Positions 1-8,758 are shown, counted from the stretch's first letter. The stretch is DNA of 64,000 nucleotides from Pseudomonas anatoliensis (GCF_017976235.1 NZ_JACVHC010000006.1:372001-436000); one strand, 5' to 3'. Notes: generated from the letters alone by a model not told the origin. Program-made: numbers and translations.

Positions 1-787
1 GATCGTAGAAGGCTTTCGGGCGTTCTTCGTCGATCAACTCCGAGAGCTCTTCCAGGCCCATCGGCTCGCCGAGTTTGGCCTGGCTGCTGGCGTAATCGAC
101 CAGGGTCTTGGTTTTCTCGCGGGCGGACTCTTCCGGCAGGTCTTCGCTCTCGACGAAGTCACTGAAAGCCTTGAGCAGGGTGCGGGTCTCGCCCGGGCCG
201 TCGACGCCTTCCTGGCAGCCGATGAAGTCGCGGAAGTATTCCGAAACCTTTTTGCCGTTTTTGCCTTTGATGAACGAGATGTACTGCTTGGACTGCTTGT
301 TGTTCTGCCACTCGGAGACGTTGATCCGAGCTGCCAGATGCAACTGGCCGAGGTCGAGGTGGCGCGACGGGGTCACGTCCAGCGAGTCGGTGACGGCCAC
401 TCCTTCGCTGTGGTGCAGCAGCGCGATGGCCAGGTAGTCGGTCATGCCTTGCTGGTAGTGGGCGAACAGCACGTGGCCGCCGACTGACAGGTTCGACTCT
501 TCCATAAGCTTCTGCAGATGCTCGACCGCCACTTTGCTGAACGCGGTGAAGTCCCTGCCACCTTCCATGTATTCCTTCAGCCATCCGCTGAACGGGAACG
601 CGCCGGATTCCGGATGGAACAACCCCCAGGCTTTGCCCTGTTTGGCGTTGTAGCTCTCGTTGAGGTCGGCGAGCATGTTCTCGATGGCCGCCGACTCTGC
701 CAGTTCAGAATCACGGGCGTGCAGAACTGCGGGCGTGCCGTCGGGTTTTTTGTCGATCAGGTGGACGATGCAATGACGGATCGGCAT
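1..787 (-). CDS. ndpA: Nucleoid-associated protein NdpA/YejK (partial, 3' end outside window)
   Basis: The minus-strand frame opens with ATG at 787 and runs open to base 1, giving about 262 residues of a protein normally near 335. It begins MPIRHCIVHLIDKKPDG and contains the stretch HFHPES-like GLFHPESGAF, which I recognise from the YejK/NdpA 37-kDa nucleoid-associated family. These proteins bind DNA in the compacted chromosome; a precise role is not established. The C-terminus is cut by the window edge, so completeness cannot be judged. The HU gene lies divergently to its right, so two nucleoid proteins share this region. Identification is from memory of the family. Confidence 0.85.
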   Translation of the reverse strand, partial: MPIRHCIVHLIDKKPDGTPAVLHARDSELAESAAIENMLADLNESYNAKQGKAWGLFHPESGAFPFSGWLKEYMEGGRDFTAFSKVAVEHLQKLMEESNLSVGGHVLFAHYQQGMTDYLAIALLHHSEGVAVTDSLDVTPSRHLDLGQLHLAARINVSEWQNNKQSKQYISFIKGKNGKKVSEYFRDFIGCQEGVDGPGETRTLLKAFSDFVESEDLPEESAREKTKTLVDYASSQAKLGEPMGLEELSELIDEERPKAFYD

Positions 788-1182
788 GGGCTTCTCGGCT
801 GTTGGATGGGAGGAGGGCAGGCTCCCCCGAAAAAGCGCCCAGTGTACCGCAATCACTGGTTTTGGCGCCGGGTGAGGGGCAAAACCTGGGCGCTGTGCGG
901 CGCTTATGCAGTTTTTTACCGGTTTAGCGTAATAAAGCTGACCAAATGGGTAGCTAGAGGCGGATATTTCCTTGTCTCTGTGCTAGTTTTGCCCGGTCTT
1001 ACGCGAAGTCACTGCGTTAAGCGTGCAATCAGCATTTGTCAGGTCGAACCAAACCCTGATTTCGGTATCTATAACCCGACTCGTCGTGGTTATCGCCGAG
1101 GGTGCCAGATCCAGAAGATCGGGCTCGATGGCTGACACTGCACTCTGCAATCCATATGAATTTGATAGGGAAGGAACACTAC
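788..1182. other. Divergent intergenic region between ndpA and the HU gene
   Basis: This stretch of 395 bases separates two divergent nucleoid-protein genes and must hold both promoters. It is more AT-rich in the middle (about 905-1000). A good Shine-Dalgarno, AAGGAAC at 1171-1177, precedes the HU start. I see no REP element, RNA gene or convincing ORF in it. Confidence 0.5.
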
Positions 1183-1464
1183 ATGGCTCTTACTAAAGAC
1201 CAACTGATCGCCGACATCGCTGAAGCTATCGACGCGCCGAAAACCACCGCGCGTAGCGCTCTGGACCAACTGGGCCAAATCGTTGCCGATCAGCTGGAAA
1301 ACGGCGGCGAAATCACTCTGCCAGGTATCGGCAAGCTGAAAGTGACCGAGCGTCCTGCCCGCACTGGCCGTAACCCTTCGACTGGCGCTGCCATCGAAAT
1401 CCCTGCGAAGAAAGTGATCAAGCTGGTTGTGGCCAAAGGCCTGACCGACGCTGTGAACAAGTAA
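1183..1464 (+). CDS. hupN: HU family DNA-binding protein
   Basis: A 93-residue histone-like protein starting MALTKDQLIADIAEAID. The HU/IHF beta-arm region is present, with the typical GIGKLKVTERPARTGRNP stretch around residues 48-65 that intercalates into DNA. The ATG at 1183 was chosen over upstream starts because it follows AAGGAAC by five bases and gives the standard HU length. HU dimers bend and compact DNA. Position next to ndpA and near valS/pepA matches the pseudomonad hupN locus as I remember it; the exact paralogue (hupA, hupB or hupN) is an inference. Confidence 0.9.
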   Translation: MALTKDQLIADIAEAIDAPKTTARSALDQLGQIVADQLENGGEITLPGIGKLKVTERPARTGRNPSTGAAIEIPAKKVIKLVVAKGLTDAVNK

Positions 1465-1475
1465 GACGCAGCAAG

Positions 1476-1515
1476 AAAAAACCGTGCACCGGAGTGATCC
1501 GGGCACGGTTTTTTT
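1476..1515 (+). terminator. Rho-independent terminator of the HU gene
   Basis: CCGTGC (1482-1487) pairs with GCACGG (1503-1508), with an inner CCGG/CCGG stem. The structure is flanked by six A and seven T residues, so it may work in both directions. It starts 11 bases after the HU stop codon. Confidence 0.9.
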
Positions 1516-1555
1516 GTGTCTGCGATTTGGTGAATCTTCACTGGGTCCCTGGCTC

Positions 1556-1634
1556 GGGCCGCGATCGGACGATCTTTTGATCTGGCTTGTGAAAAAACAA
1601 GATCAAAAGATCGCAGCGTGCCGCAACTCCTACA
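1556..1634. repeat. REP inverted pair, class A, degenerate left unit
   Basis: The right unit (about 1600-1634) reads as the reverse complement of the class A REP with one extra change. The left unit is truncated but contains GATCTTTTGAT preceded by an unusual GGGCCGCGATCGGAC block. It lies between the convergent HU and rlmF genes. Confidence 0.8.
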
Positions 1635-1658
1635 CGAACATCATGCAGTGACTCAGTC

Positions 1659-2678
1659 TTAGCGCGTCCAGCGCTCGCGGCGCCAGATCTGCTGTTCGGA
1701 CTTGGTCTGGAAGGTCCAGGCGACGAAGCGGCTCTGTTTCTGCCCCTGAGACATCTCCACCACCTGACTTTCCAGTACGCCGGCCTTTTTCAGGGCGGTT
1801 TCAATGGCTGGCAGGTTCGAGGCTTTCGAGACCAGAGTGCTGAACCACAGCACTTTGTGCTGGAAGTTGGCGCTCTCGGCGATCAATTGCGTCACGAAAC
1901 GTGCTTCACCACCCTCGCACCACAACTCGGCCGATTGACCGCCGAAGTTCAGCACCGGCAGTTTGCGTGTTGGATCGGCGCGGCCCAGTGCGCGCCATTT
2001 GCGCTCGCTGCCCTTGGTCGCTTCGTCCATCGAGGCGTGGAACGGCGGGTTGCACATGGTCAAGTCGAAACGCTCGCCCGGCTCCAGCAGGCCGATCAGG
2101 ATGTGCTTGCGGTTCTCCTGCAGGCGCAGCTGGATGACCTTGTTCAGGTCGTTGGACTGGACGATAGCCTTGGCTGCGGCCACGGCCGTCGGGTCAACCT
2201 CCGAGCCGAGGAAGTGCCAGCGATATTCGCTGTTACCGATCAGCGGATACACACAGTTGGCGCCCATGCCGATGTCCAGCACGTTGATGATCGCCCCGCG
2301 CGGGACCTTGCCGTCGTTCATGCTGGCCAACAGATCTGCCAGGAAGTGCACGTAATCGGCACGGCCCGGGACCGGTGGGCAAAGGTAATCAGCCGGGATA
2401 TCCCAATGCTGGATGCCATAGAACGACTTGAGCAGCGCCCGGTTGAACACGCGCACCGCGTCTGGACTGGCGAAGTCGATGCTTTCCTTGCCGTACGGGT
2501 TGATGATCACGAACTTCGCCAGTTCCGGCGTGGTTTTGATCAGCGCCGGGAAGTCGTAACGACCCTGATGGCGGTTGCGCGGGTGCAGGCTGGCCTTTTC
2601 ACGCGGTTCCACGGCTTTGGCCGGGGTGGCGGAATCAGGCTTTTTGCGCGGCGGGCGAGGTGTGCGGGGGGCGTTCAT
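1659..2678 (-). CDS. rlmF: 23S rRNA (adenine-1618-N6)-methyltransferase RlmF
   Basis: A 339-residue protein with a basic, proline-rich head (MNAPRTPRPPRKKPDSA) followed by a SAM-dependent methyltransferase fold. The SAM-binding glycine region is at LDIGMGANCVYP and the amino-methylase motif NPPF is at residues 210-213. RlmF (YbiN) methylates A1618 of 23S rRNA in E. coli. An in-frame start further upstream would read back through a REP pair and the valS terminator, so ATG 2678 is preferred. The gene is flanked on both sides by REP pairs sharing a rare sequence variant. Confidence 0.9.
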   Translation of the reverse strand: MNAPRTPRPPRKKPDSATPAKAVEPREKASLHPRNRHQGRYDFPALIKTTPELAKFVIINPYGKESIDFASPDAVRVFNRALLKSFYGIQHWDIPADYLCPPVPGRADYVHFLADLLASMNDGKVPRGAIINVLDIGMGANCVYPLIGNSEYRWHFLGSEVDPTAVAAAKAIVQSNDLNKVIQLRLQENRKHILIGLLEPGERFDLTMCNPPFHASMDEATKGSERKWRALGRADPTRKLPVLNFGGQSAELWCEGGEARFVTQLIAESANFQHKVLWFSTLVSKASNLPAIETALKKAGVLESQVVEMSQGQKQSRFVAWTFQTKSEQQIWRRERWTR

Positions 2679-2751
2679 GGGCGTGGTCGATTCGGGTATG
2701 GCTGAAAGTGGCGGGTATTGTCCCACATTGATGAAGTCTACGCCGAACCCA

Positions 2752-2850
2752 TGTAGGAGCTGCCGAAGGCTTGGGCCGCGATCGGACGATCTTTTGATGT
2801 TGATTTTAAAAGACAAGATCAAAAGATCGCAGCCTTCGGCAGCTCCTACA
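2752..2850. repeat. REP inverted pair, class A
   Basis: The left unit starts TGTAGGAGCTGCCGAAGGCT and the right unit ends GGCAGCTCCTACA, with GATCTTTTGAT ends facing inward. The left unit carries the same GGGCCGCGATCGGAC insertion as the pair at 1556. Confidence 0.9.
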
Positions 2851-2872
2851 CGAGGTTTGTGGTGGGTACAAA

Positions 2873-2903
2873 AAAAGGGAGGCCATTGCGGGCCTCCCTT
2901 TTT
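2873..2903 (-). terminator. Terminator of valS
   Basis: AAAAAGGGAGGCC (2873-2885) pairs with GGCCTCCCTTTTT around a short ATTGCG loop, just past the valS stop on the minus strand. A/T tracts on both sides allow bidirectional function. Confidence 0.9.
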
Positions 2904-2918
2904 CATTGCGATTTGCCG

Positions 2919-5765
2919 TTACAGGCTGGCAATCCGCGCGTGCTGCTCGGCCAGTTTGCCCAGGGCTTGTTCAGCCTCGGCCAGTTTGGCGCGTTCCTTC
3001 TCGATGACTTCGGCCGGGGCCTTGTCGACGAAACCGGCGTTGGACAGCTTGCCGCCAACACGCTGGACTTCGCCCTGCAGACGCAGGATTTCCTTGTCCA
3101 GACGCGCCAGTTCCGCAGCCTTGTCGATCAGGCCGGCCATAGGCACCAGCACTTCCATCTCGCCGACCAGTGCGGTGGCGGACAGCGGTGCTTCTTCGCC
3201 AGCGGCCAGAACGGTGATCGATTCCAGACGCGCCAGCTTCTTCAGCAGCGCTTCGTTCTCGGTCAAACGGCGCTGGTCTTCGGCGCTGACGTTCTTCAGG
3301 TAGATCGGCAGTGGTTTGCCCGGGCCGATGTTCATCTCGCCACGGATGTTACGCGTGCCGAGCATCAGTTCCTTGAGCCACTCGATGTCGCTTTCGGCAG
3401 CCGGATCGATGCGCTCTTCGTTGGCCACCGGCCAAGGTTGCAGCATGATCGTCTTGCCCTGGATACCGGCCAGCGGCGCAATGCGCTGCCAGATTTCTTC
3501 AGTGATGAACGGCATGAACGGGTGCGCCAGACGCAGCGCCACTTCCAGTACGCGAACCAGCGTGCGACGGGTGCCGCGCTGGCGCTCGACCGGGGCGTTT
3601 TCGTCCCACAGCACAGGCTTGGACAATTCCAGATACCAGTCGCAGTACTGGTTCCAGATGAACTCGTACAGCGCTTGCGCCGCGAGGTCGAAACGGAACT
3701 GATCCAGTTGACGGGTCACTTCGGCTTCGGTGCGTTGCAGCTGCGAGATGATCCAGCGATCCGCCAGCGACAGTTCGTAGGCTTCGCCGTTCTGGCCGCA
3801 GTCTTCGCCCTTGTCCAGAACATAACGTGCGGCGTTCCAGATCTTGTTGCAGAAGTTGCGATAGCCTTCAACGCGGCCCATGTCGAACTTGATGTCGCGA
3901 CCGGTGGACGCCAGCGAGCAGAAGGTGAAGCGCAGGGCGTCGGTGCCGTAGCTGGCGATGCCGTCAGCGAACTCGTCGCGAGTCTGCTTCTCGATCTTCT
4001 TCGCCAGTTTCGGCTGCATCAGGCCCGAGGTGCGTTTCTGCACCAGCGTTTCCAGGTCGATGCCGTCGATGATGTCCAGCGGGTCAAGGACGTTGCCCTT
4101 GGACTTGGACATCTTCTGGCCTTGGCCGTCACGCACCAGACCATGCACGTAAACGGTCTTGAACGGCACTTGCGGCGTGCCGTCTTCGTTCTTCACCAGG
4201 TGCATGGTCATCATGATCATCCGGGCGACCCAGAAGAAAATGATGTCGAAACCGGTGACCAGCACGTCGGTGGAGTGGAATTTCTTCAGGAACTCGGTTT
4301 TTTCCGGCCAGCCGAGGGTGGAGAACGTCCACAGGCCCGAACTGAACCAGGTGTCGAGAACGTCGTTGTCCTGTTGCAGCGCAACGTCCGGGCCAAGGTT
4401 GTTCTTGGCACGCACTTCGGCTTCGTCGCGACCGACGTAGACCTTGCCCGACTCGTCGTACCAGGCCGGAATCCGGTGGCCCCACCACAACTGACGGCTG
4501 ATGCACCAATCCTGAATGTCGCGCATCCACGAGAAGTACATGTTTTCGTATTGTTTCGGCACGAACTGGATGCGGCCGTCTTCGACAGCAGCAATCGCAG
4601 GCTCGGCCAAAGGCTTGGTCGACACGTACCACTGGTCGGTCAGCCACGGCTCGATGATGGTGCCGGAGCGGTCGCCTTTCGGCACTTTCAGGCCGTGGTC
4701 GTCAACGCTGACCAGCAGGCCGGCAGCGTCGAACGCGGCAACGATCTGCTTGCGCGCTTCGAAACGATCGAGGCCGGCGTATTCAGCCGGGATCTTGCCG
4801 TCGATGCTCTCGTTCAGCGTGCCGTCGAGGTTGAACACCTGACAGGCCGGCAGTACGTGGGCATTTTTGTCGAAGATGTTCAGCAGCGGCAGGTTGTGGC
4901 GCTTGCCGACTTCGTAGTCGTTGAAATCGTGGGCCGGGGTGATTTTCACGCAGCCGGTGCCGAATTCTGGATCGCAGTAATCGTCGGCGATGATCGGGAT
5001 GCGACGGCCAACCAGTGGCAGTTCGACAAACTTGCCGATCAGGGCTTTGTAGCGCTCGTCGTTCGGGTTCACCGCGACGGCGGAGTCGCCGAGCATGGTT
5101 TCCGGACGGGTGGTCGCGACGATCAGGAAATCGTTGCCTTCAGCGGTTTTCGCGCCGTCAGCCAGCGGGTATTTCAGGTTCCACAGGAAACCTTTCTCGT
5201 CGTGGTTTTCCACTTCGAGGTCGGAAATCGCCGTGTGCAGCTTGGTGTCCCAGTTGACCAGACGCTTGCCGCGATAGATCAGACCGTCTTCGTGCAGGCG
5301 CACGAACGCTTCTTTAACCGCTTCGGACAGACCGTCGTCCATGGTGAAGCGCTCGCGGCTCCAGTCAACGGACGAGCCGAGGCGACGGATCTGACGGCTG
5401 ATGTTGCCACCGGACTCATCTTTCCATTCCCAGATTTTCTCGAGGAATTTCTCGCGGCCGAGGTCGTGACGGCTCTGGCCCTTGGCTTCGAGTTGACGTT
5501 CCACCAGCATCTGCGTGGCGATACCGGCGTGGTCGGTGCCCGGCTGCCACAGGGTGTTACGACCCTGCATGCGGCGGAAACGGATCAGGGCATCCATGAT
5601 CGCGTTGTTGAAACCGTGACCCATGTGCAGGCTGCCGGTGACGTTCGGCGGCGGGATCATGATGGTGTAGGAATCGCCCGCGCCTTGCGGGGCGAAGTAG
5701 TTCTCGGACTCCCAGGTGTTGTACCAGGAAGTTTCAATGGCGTGCGGCTGGTAGGTCTTATCCAT
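2919..5765 (-). CDS. valS: Valine--tRNA ligase
   Basis: A class I aminoacyl-tRNA synthetase of 948 residues, full length for the family. The HIGH motif appears as HMGH at residues 47-50 after PPPNVTGSL, and KMSKS is at 551-555. An editing (CP1) domain lies between them, and the last ~70 residues form a heptad-rich coiled coil that contacts tRNA. It charges tRNA-Val in the cytoplasm. It is the last gene of a minus-strand run pepA-holC-hypothetical-valS, interrupted by a REP pair just upstream of its start. Confidence 0.98.
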   Translation of the reverse strand: MDKTYQPHAIETSWYNTWESENYFAPQGAGDSYTIMIPPPNVTGSLHMGHGFNNAIMDALIRFRRMQGRNTLWQPGTDHAGIATQMLVERQLEAKGQSRHDLGREKFLEKIWEWKDESGGNISRQIRRLGSSVDWSRERFTMDDGLSEAVKEAFVRLHEDGLIYRGKRLVNWDTKLHTAISDLEVENHDEKGFLWNLKYPLADGAKTAEGNDFLIVATTRPETMLGDSAVAVNPNDERYKALIGKFVELPLVGRRIPIIADDYCDPEFGTGCVKITPAHDFNDYEVGKRHNLPLLNIFDKNAHVLPACQVFNLDGTLNESIDGKIPAEYAGLDRFEARKQIVAAFDAAGLLVSVDDHGLKVPKGDRSGTIIEPWLTDQWYVSTKPLAEPAIAAVEDGRIQFVPKQYENMYFSWMRDIQDWCISRQLWWGHRIPAWYDESGKVYVGRDEAEVRAKNNLGPDVALQQDNDVLDTWFSSGLWTFSTLGWPEKTEFLKKFHSTDVLVTGFDIIFFWVARMIMMTMHLVKNEDGTPQVPFKTVYVHGLVRDGQGQKMSKSKGNVLDPLDIIDGIDLETLVQKRTSGLMQPKLAKKIEKQTRDEFADGIASYGTDALRFTFCSLASTGRDIKFDMGRVEGYRNFCNKIWNAARYVLDKGEDCGQNGEAYELSLADRWIISQLQRTEAEVTRQLDQFRFDLAAQALYEFIWNQYCDWYLELSKPVLWDENAPVERQRGTRRTLVRVLEVALRLAHPFMPFITEEIWQRIAPLAGIQGKTIMLQPWPVANEERIDPAAESDIEWLKELMLGTRNIRGEMNIGPGKPLPIYLKNVSAEDQRRLTENEALLKKLARLESITVLAAGEEAPLSATALVGEMEVLVPMAGLIDKAAELARLDKEILRLQGEVQRVGGKLSNAGFVDKAPAEVIEKERAKLAEAEQALGKLAEQHARIASL

Positions 5766-5886
5766 GCGCGGCGGGACCCTATTGGCATTTATTCAGGAAA
5801 AGCCGGGAAGTATAGCGAGCCATGGGGCCGAGGGCGAGCGGGGCAGGACAATGCGTCGACCAGTCTTATGGTTCGACGATTTCCAC

Positions 5887-5970
5887 GCAGGAGCTGCCGC
5901 AGGCTGCGATCTTTTGATCCTGTTTTTTAGAACCAAAGTCAAAAGATCGCAGCCTGCGGCAGCTCCTACA
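5887..5970. repeat. REP inverted pair, class A
   Basis: Two class A units with the GCCGCAGGC loop variant, inner ends GATCTTTTGAT, between valS and the small hypothetical gene. It would form a stable hairpin in any pepA-holC-valS transcript. Confidence 0.9.
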
Positions 5971-5981
5971 GGGATCGGGGG

Positions 5982-6365
5982 TTATTCGTACTGGCTGAGT
6001 AGCCGTTCCATGCGCGCATCGAGGCGGCGTTTGATTTCGGTTTCGATGTGCGGCGCGAAGTCGTCGATCACGTCTTGCATGATCAATTGCGCGGCGGCGC
6101 GCAGTTCGCTGTCCAGGTGTAGCAGGGCATCCGGGCCTTTATCGACGGTTGCTGCAGGTTGCGCAGCGGGTGCCGGTGGCGATTCAGCGGCTGGGGGGAC
6201 GTTGCCGACCGAGTCGAACAACATCGGAATCTGTTCCTGCTCACCGTCATCGACCGTATCGGTCAGCAGTGGCGGTTGCAGGTTGTCATCGCCGAGCAAC
6301 TGGCGGATTGATTCGAGATCATCCAGCAGGTGCGCGGACTTTTGCTGCGGTTTCGGAGTGTCCAT
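5982..6365 (-). CDS. Small conserved-looking hypothetical protein between holC and valS
   Basis: A 127-residue protein, MDTPKPQQKSAHLLDDLES.., that I cannot assign to a named family. The N-terminal two thirds is acidic and rich in Pro and Ala (low complexity, probably disordered). The last ~45 residues, from LLHLDSELRAAAQLI to the end, look like a charged amphipathic helix. The start ATG at 6365 lies eight bases below the holC stop, so the two are probably co-translated. Its place beside the clamp-loader chi gene hints at a link with DNA polymerase III or with its partners, but nothing in the sequence proves that. Confidence 0.75.
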   Translation of the reverse strand: MDTPKPQQKSAHLLDDLESIRQLLGDDNLQPPLLTDTVDDGEQEQIPMLFDSVGNVPPAAESPPAPAAQPAATVDKGPDALLHLDSELRAAAQLIMQDVIDDFAPHIETEIKRRLDARMERLLSQYE

Positions 6366-6373
6366 TGGAATGC

Positions 6374-6802
6374 TCAGAGTCGCTGTAATCGGTGGTCTTG
6401 CAGAGGATAGCCTTGTTCGCGGTAGAAGCGAAAACTCTCCCGCGCGGCAGCTCGAATCGTCGGATCTTCTACCACCACTTCCGCCACTCGGGCGAATTTG
6501 TTGGCGAAGGCCGGGACTTTCAGGTCCAGATTGACCAGTAAATCCTGATGCTGACCGCAGTCATCGCCCAGCCCCAGGACAATCAAACCGTCCGGTTCGC
6601 TGTCAGTCGGGCCGTGAGGCACGAAGCTTTCGCCCTTGAATGCCCACAGGCGCGCATCGAGATCATCACGCTGAGCGGCATCGCTGCAATGCAGATAGAT
6701 GCGGTGACCCATGCGCCAGGCTTTCTCGGTGAGCTTGCAGGCAAAGTCCAGGCGCGCGGAAGGATCGGCGCTGGGCAGGATATAGAAGTCGACTTTGGTC
6801 AT
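6374..6802 (-). CDS. holC: DNA polymerase III chi subunit
   Basis: A 142-residue protein starting MTKVDFYILPSADP with the chi-family core AWRMGHRIYLHC and DDLDARLWAFKGESFVPHG. Chi, with psi, links the clamp loader to single-strand binding protein during replication and lagging-strand synthesis. Length and motif order are normal. It lies between pepA and valS, a common gammaproteobacterial order. A strong hairpin without a T tract separates it from pepA upstream. Confidence 0.95.
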   Translation of the reverse strand: MTKVDFYILPSADPSARLDFACKLTEKAWRMGHRIYLHCSDAAQRDDLDARLWAFKGESFVPHGPTDSEPDGLIVLGLGDDCGQHQDLLVNLDLKVPAFANKFARVAEVVVEDPTIRAAARESFRFYREQGYPLQDHRLQRL

Positions 6803-6822
6803 TGCGGTTCCAGAGCGGCAAA

Positions 6823-6846
6823 CGGCGTCACCCGAAAGTGACGCCG
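6823..6846 (-). other. Hairpin between pepA and holC
   Basis: A nine-base-pair perfect stem (6823-6831 with 6838-6846, loop CCGAAA) lies 14 bases past the pepA stop on the minus strand. It lacks a following T run, so it may slow or process the transcript rather than end it. Confidence 0.45.
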
Positions 6847-6859
6847 CTCATCAGCGGTT

Positions 6860-8350
6860 TCAGGCTTTGGCGCGGTCCAGCAGGTACTGGGTCAACAGAG
6901 GGACTGGACGGCCAGTGGCGCCCTTGTCCTTGCCGCCGCTGGTCCACGCGGTGCCCGCGATGTCCAGGTGCGCCCAGTTGAGGTTCTTGGTGAAACGCGA
7001 CAGGAAGCATGCGGCGGTGATGGTGCCGGCCTTCGGCCCGCCGATATTGGCGATGTCGGCGAACGGGCTGTCCAGTTGCTCCTGATACTCGTCGAGCAGC
7101 GGCAGCTGCCAGGCGCGATCGTCGGCAGTCTGGCCGGCGCTGAGCAGTTGGCTGATCAGTTCGTCGTTGTTGCCCAGCAGGCCCGAAGTATGAGCGCCCA
7201 GAGCAACTACGCAGGCGCCGGTCAGGGTGGCGATGTCGATCACCGCTTGCGGCTTGAAGCGCTCGGAGTAGGTCAGGGCATCGCACAGCACCAGACGGCC
7301 TTCGGCGTCGGTGTTGAGGATTTCCACGGTCTGGCCGCTCATGGTGGTGACGATGTCGCCCGGACGGGTCGCATTGCCGCTTGGCATGTTTTCGGCGCAG
7401 GCGAGGATGCACACCAGGTTGATCGGCAGTTTCAGCTCAAGCACGGCACGCAGGGTGCCGAACACGCTGGCGGCGCCGCCCATGTCGTACTTCATTTCGT
7501 CCATGCCGGCGCCCGGTTTCAGGCTGATGCCGCCGGTGTCGAAGGTGATGCCTTTACCGACCAGGGCGTACGGCTTCTCGGATTTCTTGCCGCCGTTGTA
7601 TTGCATGACGATCAGGCGCGGCGGCTGTTCGCTGCCTTGGCCGACGGCGTAGAACGAGCCCATGCCCAGGGATTTGATCTTTTTCTCGTCGAGGACTTCG
7701 ACTTTCAGATCCTTGAACTCTTTGCCCAGATTCTTGGCTTGCTCGCCAAGGAACGTCGGGTGGCAGATGTTCGGTGGCAGGTTGCCCAGGTCTCGGGTGA
7801 AGGCCATGCCGTTGGCAATCGCGGTGGCGTGGGTCACGGCGCGTTGCACTTCGGCTTGTGCAGCCTTGATGGTCAACAGAGTGATTTTTTTCAGTGCGCG
7901 TGGTTCGGCTTTTACGCTCTTGAACTGATCGAAGCAGTATTCGCCGTCGACCAGGGTTTCGGCCAGCAGACGGGTTTTACCGTAGCTGTCGCGGCCCTTG
8001 ACGATGACTTCGTCCAGCGCCAGCACGGCATCGCTGCCATTCAGGCCTTTGAGAGTGGTGAGGATGCCGGCCACGATTTTGCGGAACGGGCGATCGCCCA
8101 GTTCTTCATCTTTACCGACGCCGACCAGCAAAACGCGCTCGGCTTTGAGGTTCGGCAGACTGTGCAGCATCAGGCTCTGACCGACCTTGCCGGCCAGATC
8201 GCCACGCTTGAGTACGGCGCTGATGGCGCCGCCGCTCAGTTCGTCGACCTGTTTGGCAGCAGCGCCGAGTTTGCGGCCTTCGCCGACGGCAACCACCAGG
8301 GTGGCGGTTTTCAACGTTTCTGGGCTAACGCTTTTTACAACCAGTTCCAT
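6860..8350 (-). CDS. pepA: Cytosol leucyl aminopeptidase A
   Basis: A 496-residue M17 aminopeptidase. The family signature NTDAEGRL is at residues 346-353, and the metal-binding lysine and acidic residues around GKGITFDTGG lie upstream in normal order. It removes N-terminal residues from peptides; in E. coli PepA is also a DNA-binding regulator and an Xer accessory factor, which is family knowledge not shown here. The start MELVVKSV at 8350 was chosen because upstream residues do not look like the family. It is divergent from lptF across a spacer with a large palindromic element. Confidence 0.97.
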   Translation of the reverse strand: MELVVKSVSPETLKTATLVVAVGEGRKLGAAAKQVDELSGGAISAVLKRGDLAGKVGQSLMLHSLPNLKAERVLLVGVGKDEELGDRPFRKIVAGILTTLKGLNGSDAVLALDEVIVKGRDSYGKTRLLAETLVDGEYCFDQFKSVKAEPRALKKITLLTIKAAQAEVQRAVTHATAIANGMAFTRDLGNLPPNICHPTFLGEQAKNLGKEFKDLKVEVLDEKKIKSLGMGSFYAVGQGSEQPPRLIVMQYNGGKKSEKPYALVGKGITFDTGGISLKPGAGMDEMKYDMGGAASVFGTLRAVLELKLPINLVCILACAENMPSGNATRPGDIVTTMSGQTVEILNTDAEGRLVLCDALTYSERFKPQAVIDIATLTGACVVALGAHTSGLLGNNDELISQLLSAGQTADDRAWQLPLLDEYQEQLDSPFADIANIGGPKAGTITAACFLSRFTKNLNWAHLDIAGTAWTSGGKDKGATGRPVPLLTQYLLDRAKA

Positions 8351-8427
8351 GTCCGGATCCCTGAATGAATGGTCAACACACAGGCGTTCGACGGTGTCCG
8401 CAGTCGCCTGCTTATAAATAGAAGAGG

Positions 8428-8445
8428 CGCAGGCCAAAGCCTGCG
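8428..8445. other. Short palindrome in the pepA upstream region
   Basis: CGCAGGC (8428-8434) pairs perfectly with GCCTGCG (8439-8445). On the minus strand a TATTTATAAG-type -10 candidate lies at about 8411-8420, just next to it, so this could be an operator or leader hairpin for pepA. Confidence 0.35.
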
Positions 8446-8490
8446 ACAAGGGCCGCAGTTTGAACCTCGCTCCCCGCGCCTGACAACCCT

Positions 8491-8758
8491 AGGGGGCGTT
8501 CTCAATTAGTTTTCACACCGCGTTGTCGCTTTAAAGCCGGCCATGCAAGGCGCAGGCCGCTGGGAATGGTTGTTCCCTTTCCAAGGCCTGCAACGCAGCC
8601 TGGCCGGCTTTAAAGCACAACCCGAAGGGCCGGGCCTGCTGTTGTGCAGGGCTGCGTTGCTCGAAGCTTATTTGGAATGACCAAACCGCGCTTCTCGCGC
8701 CTTGCCCTGCACAACAGCAGACCCGGCGCGGTGTGAAAACCAATTGAGAACGCCCCCT
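8491..8758. repeat. 268-bp palindromic element with 32-bp inverted ends and two internal hairpins
   Basis: The ends, 8491-8522 and 8727-8758, are inverted copies of AGGGGGCGTTCTCAATT.. differing at one base. Inside are two more inverted pairs: 8528-8554 with 8585-8616 (GCTTTAAAGCCGGCCA.. type) and 8631-8653 with 8704-8726 (CCGGGCCTGCTGTTGTGCAG type, one difference). As single strand the whole element would fold into a three-way junction. It fits the definition of a MITE-like element or a structured noncoding element. It encodes no convincing protein; the ORFs across it are products of the palindromes. Confidence 0.8.

Noticed and set aside
2859..5930. A 1023-residue open frame opposite valS on the plus strand
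   Set aside because: It is the antisense of a certain synthetase in GC-rich DNA, where long mirror frames are expected. Its translation has no domain I recognise.
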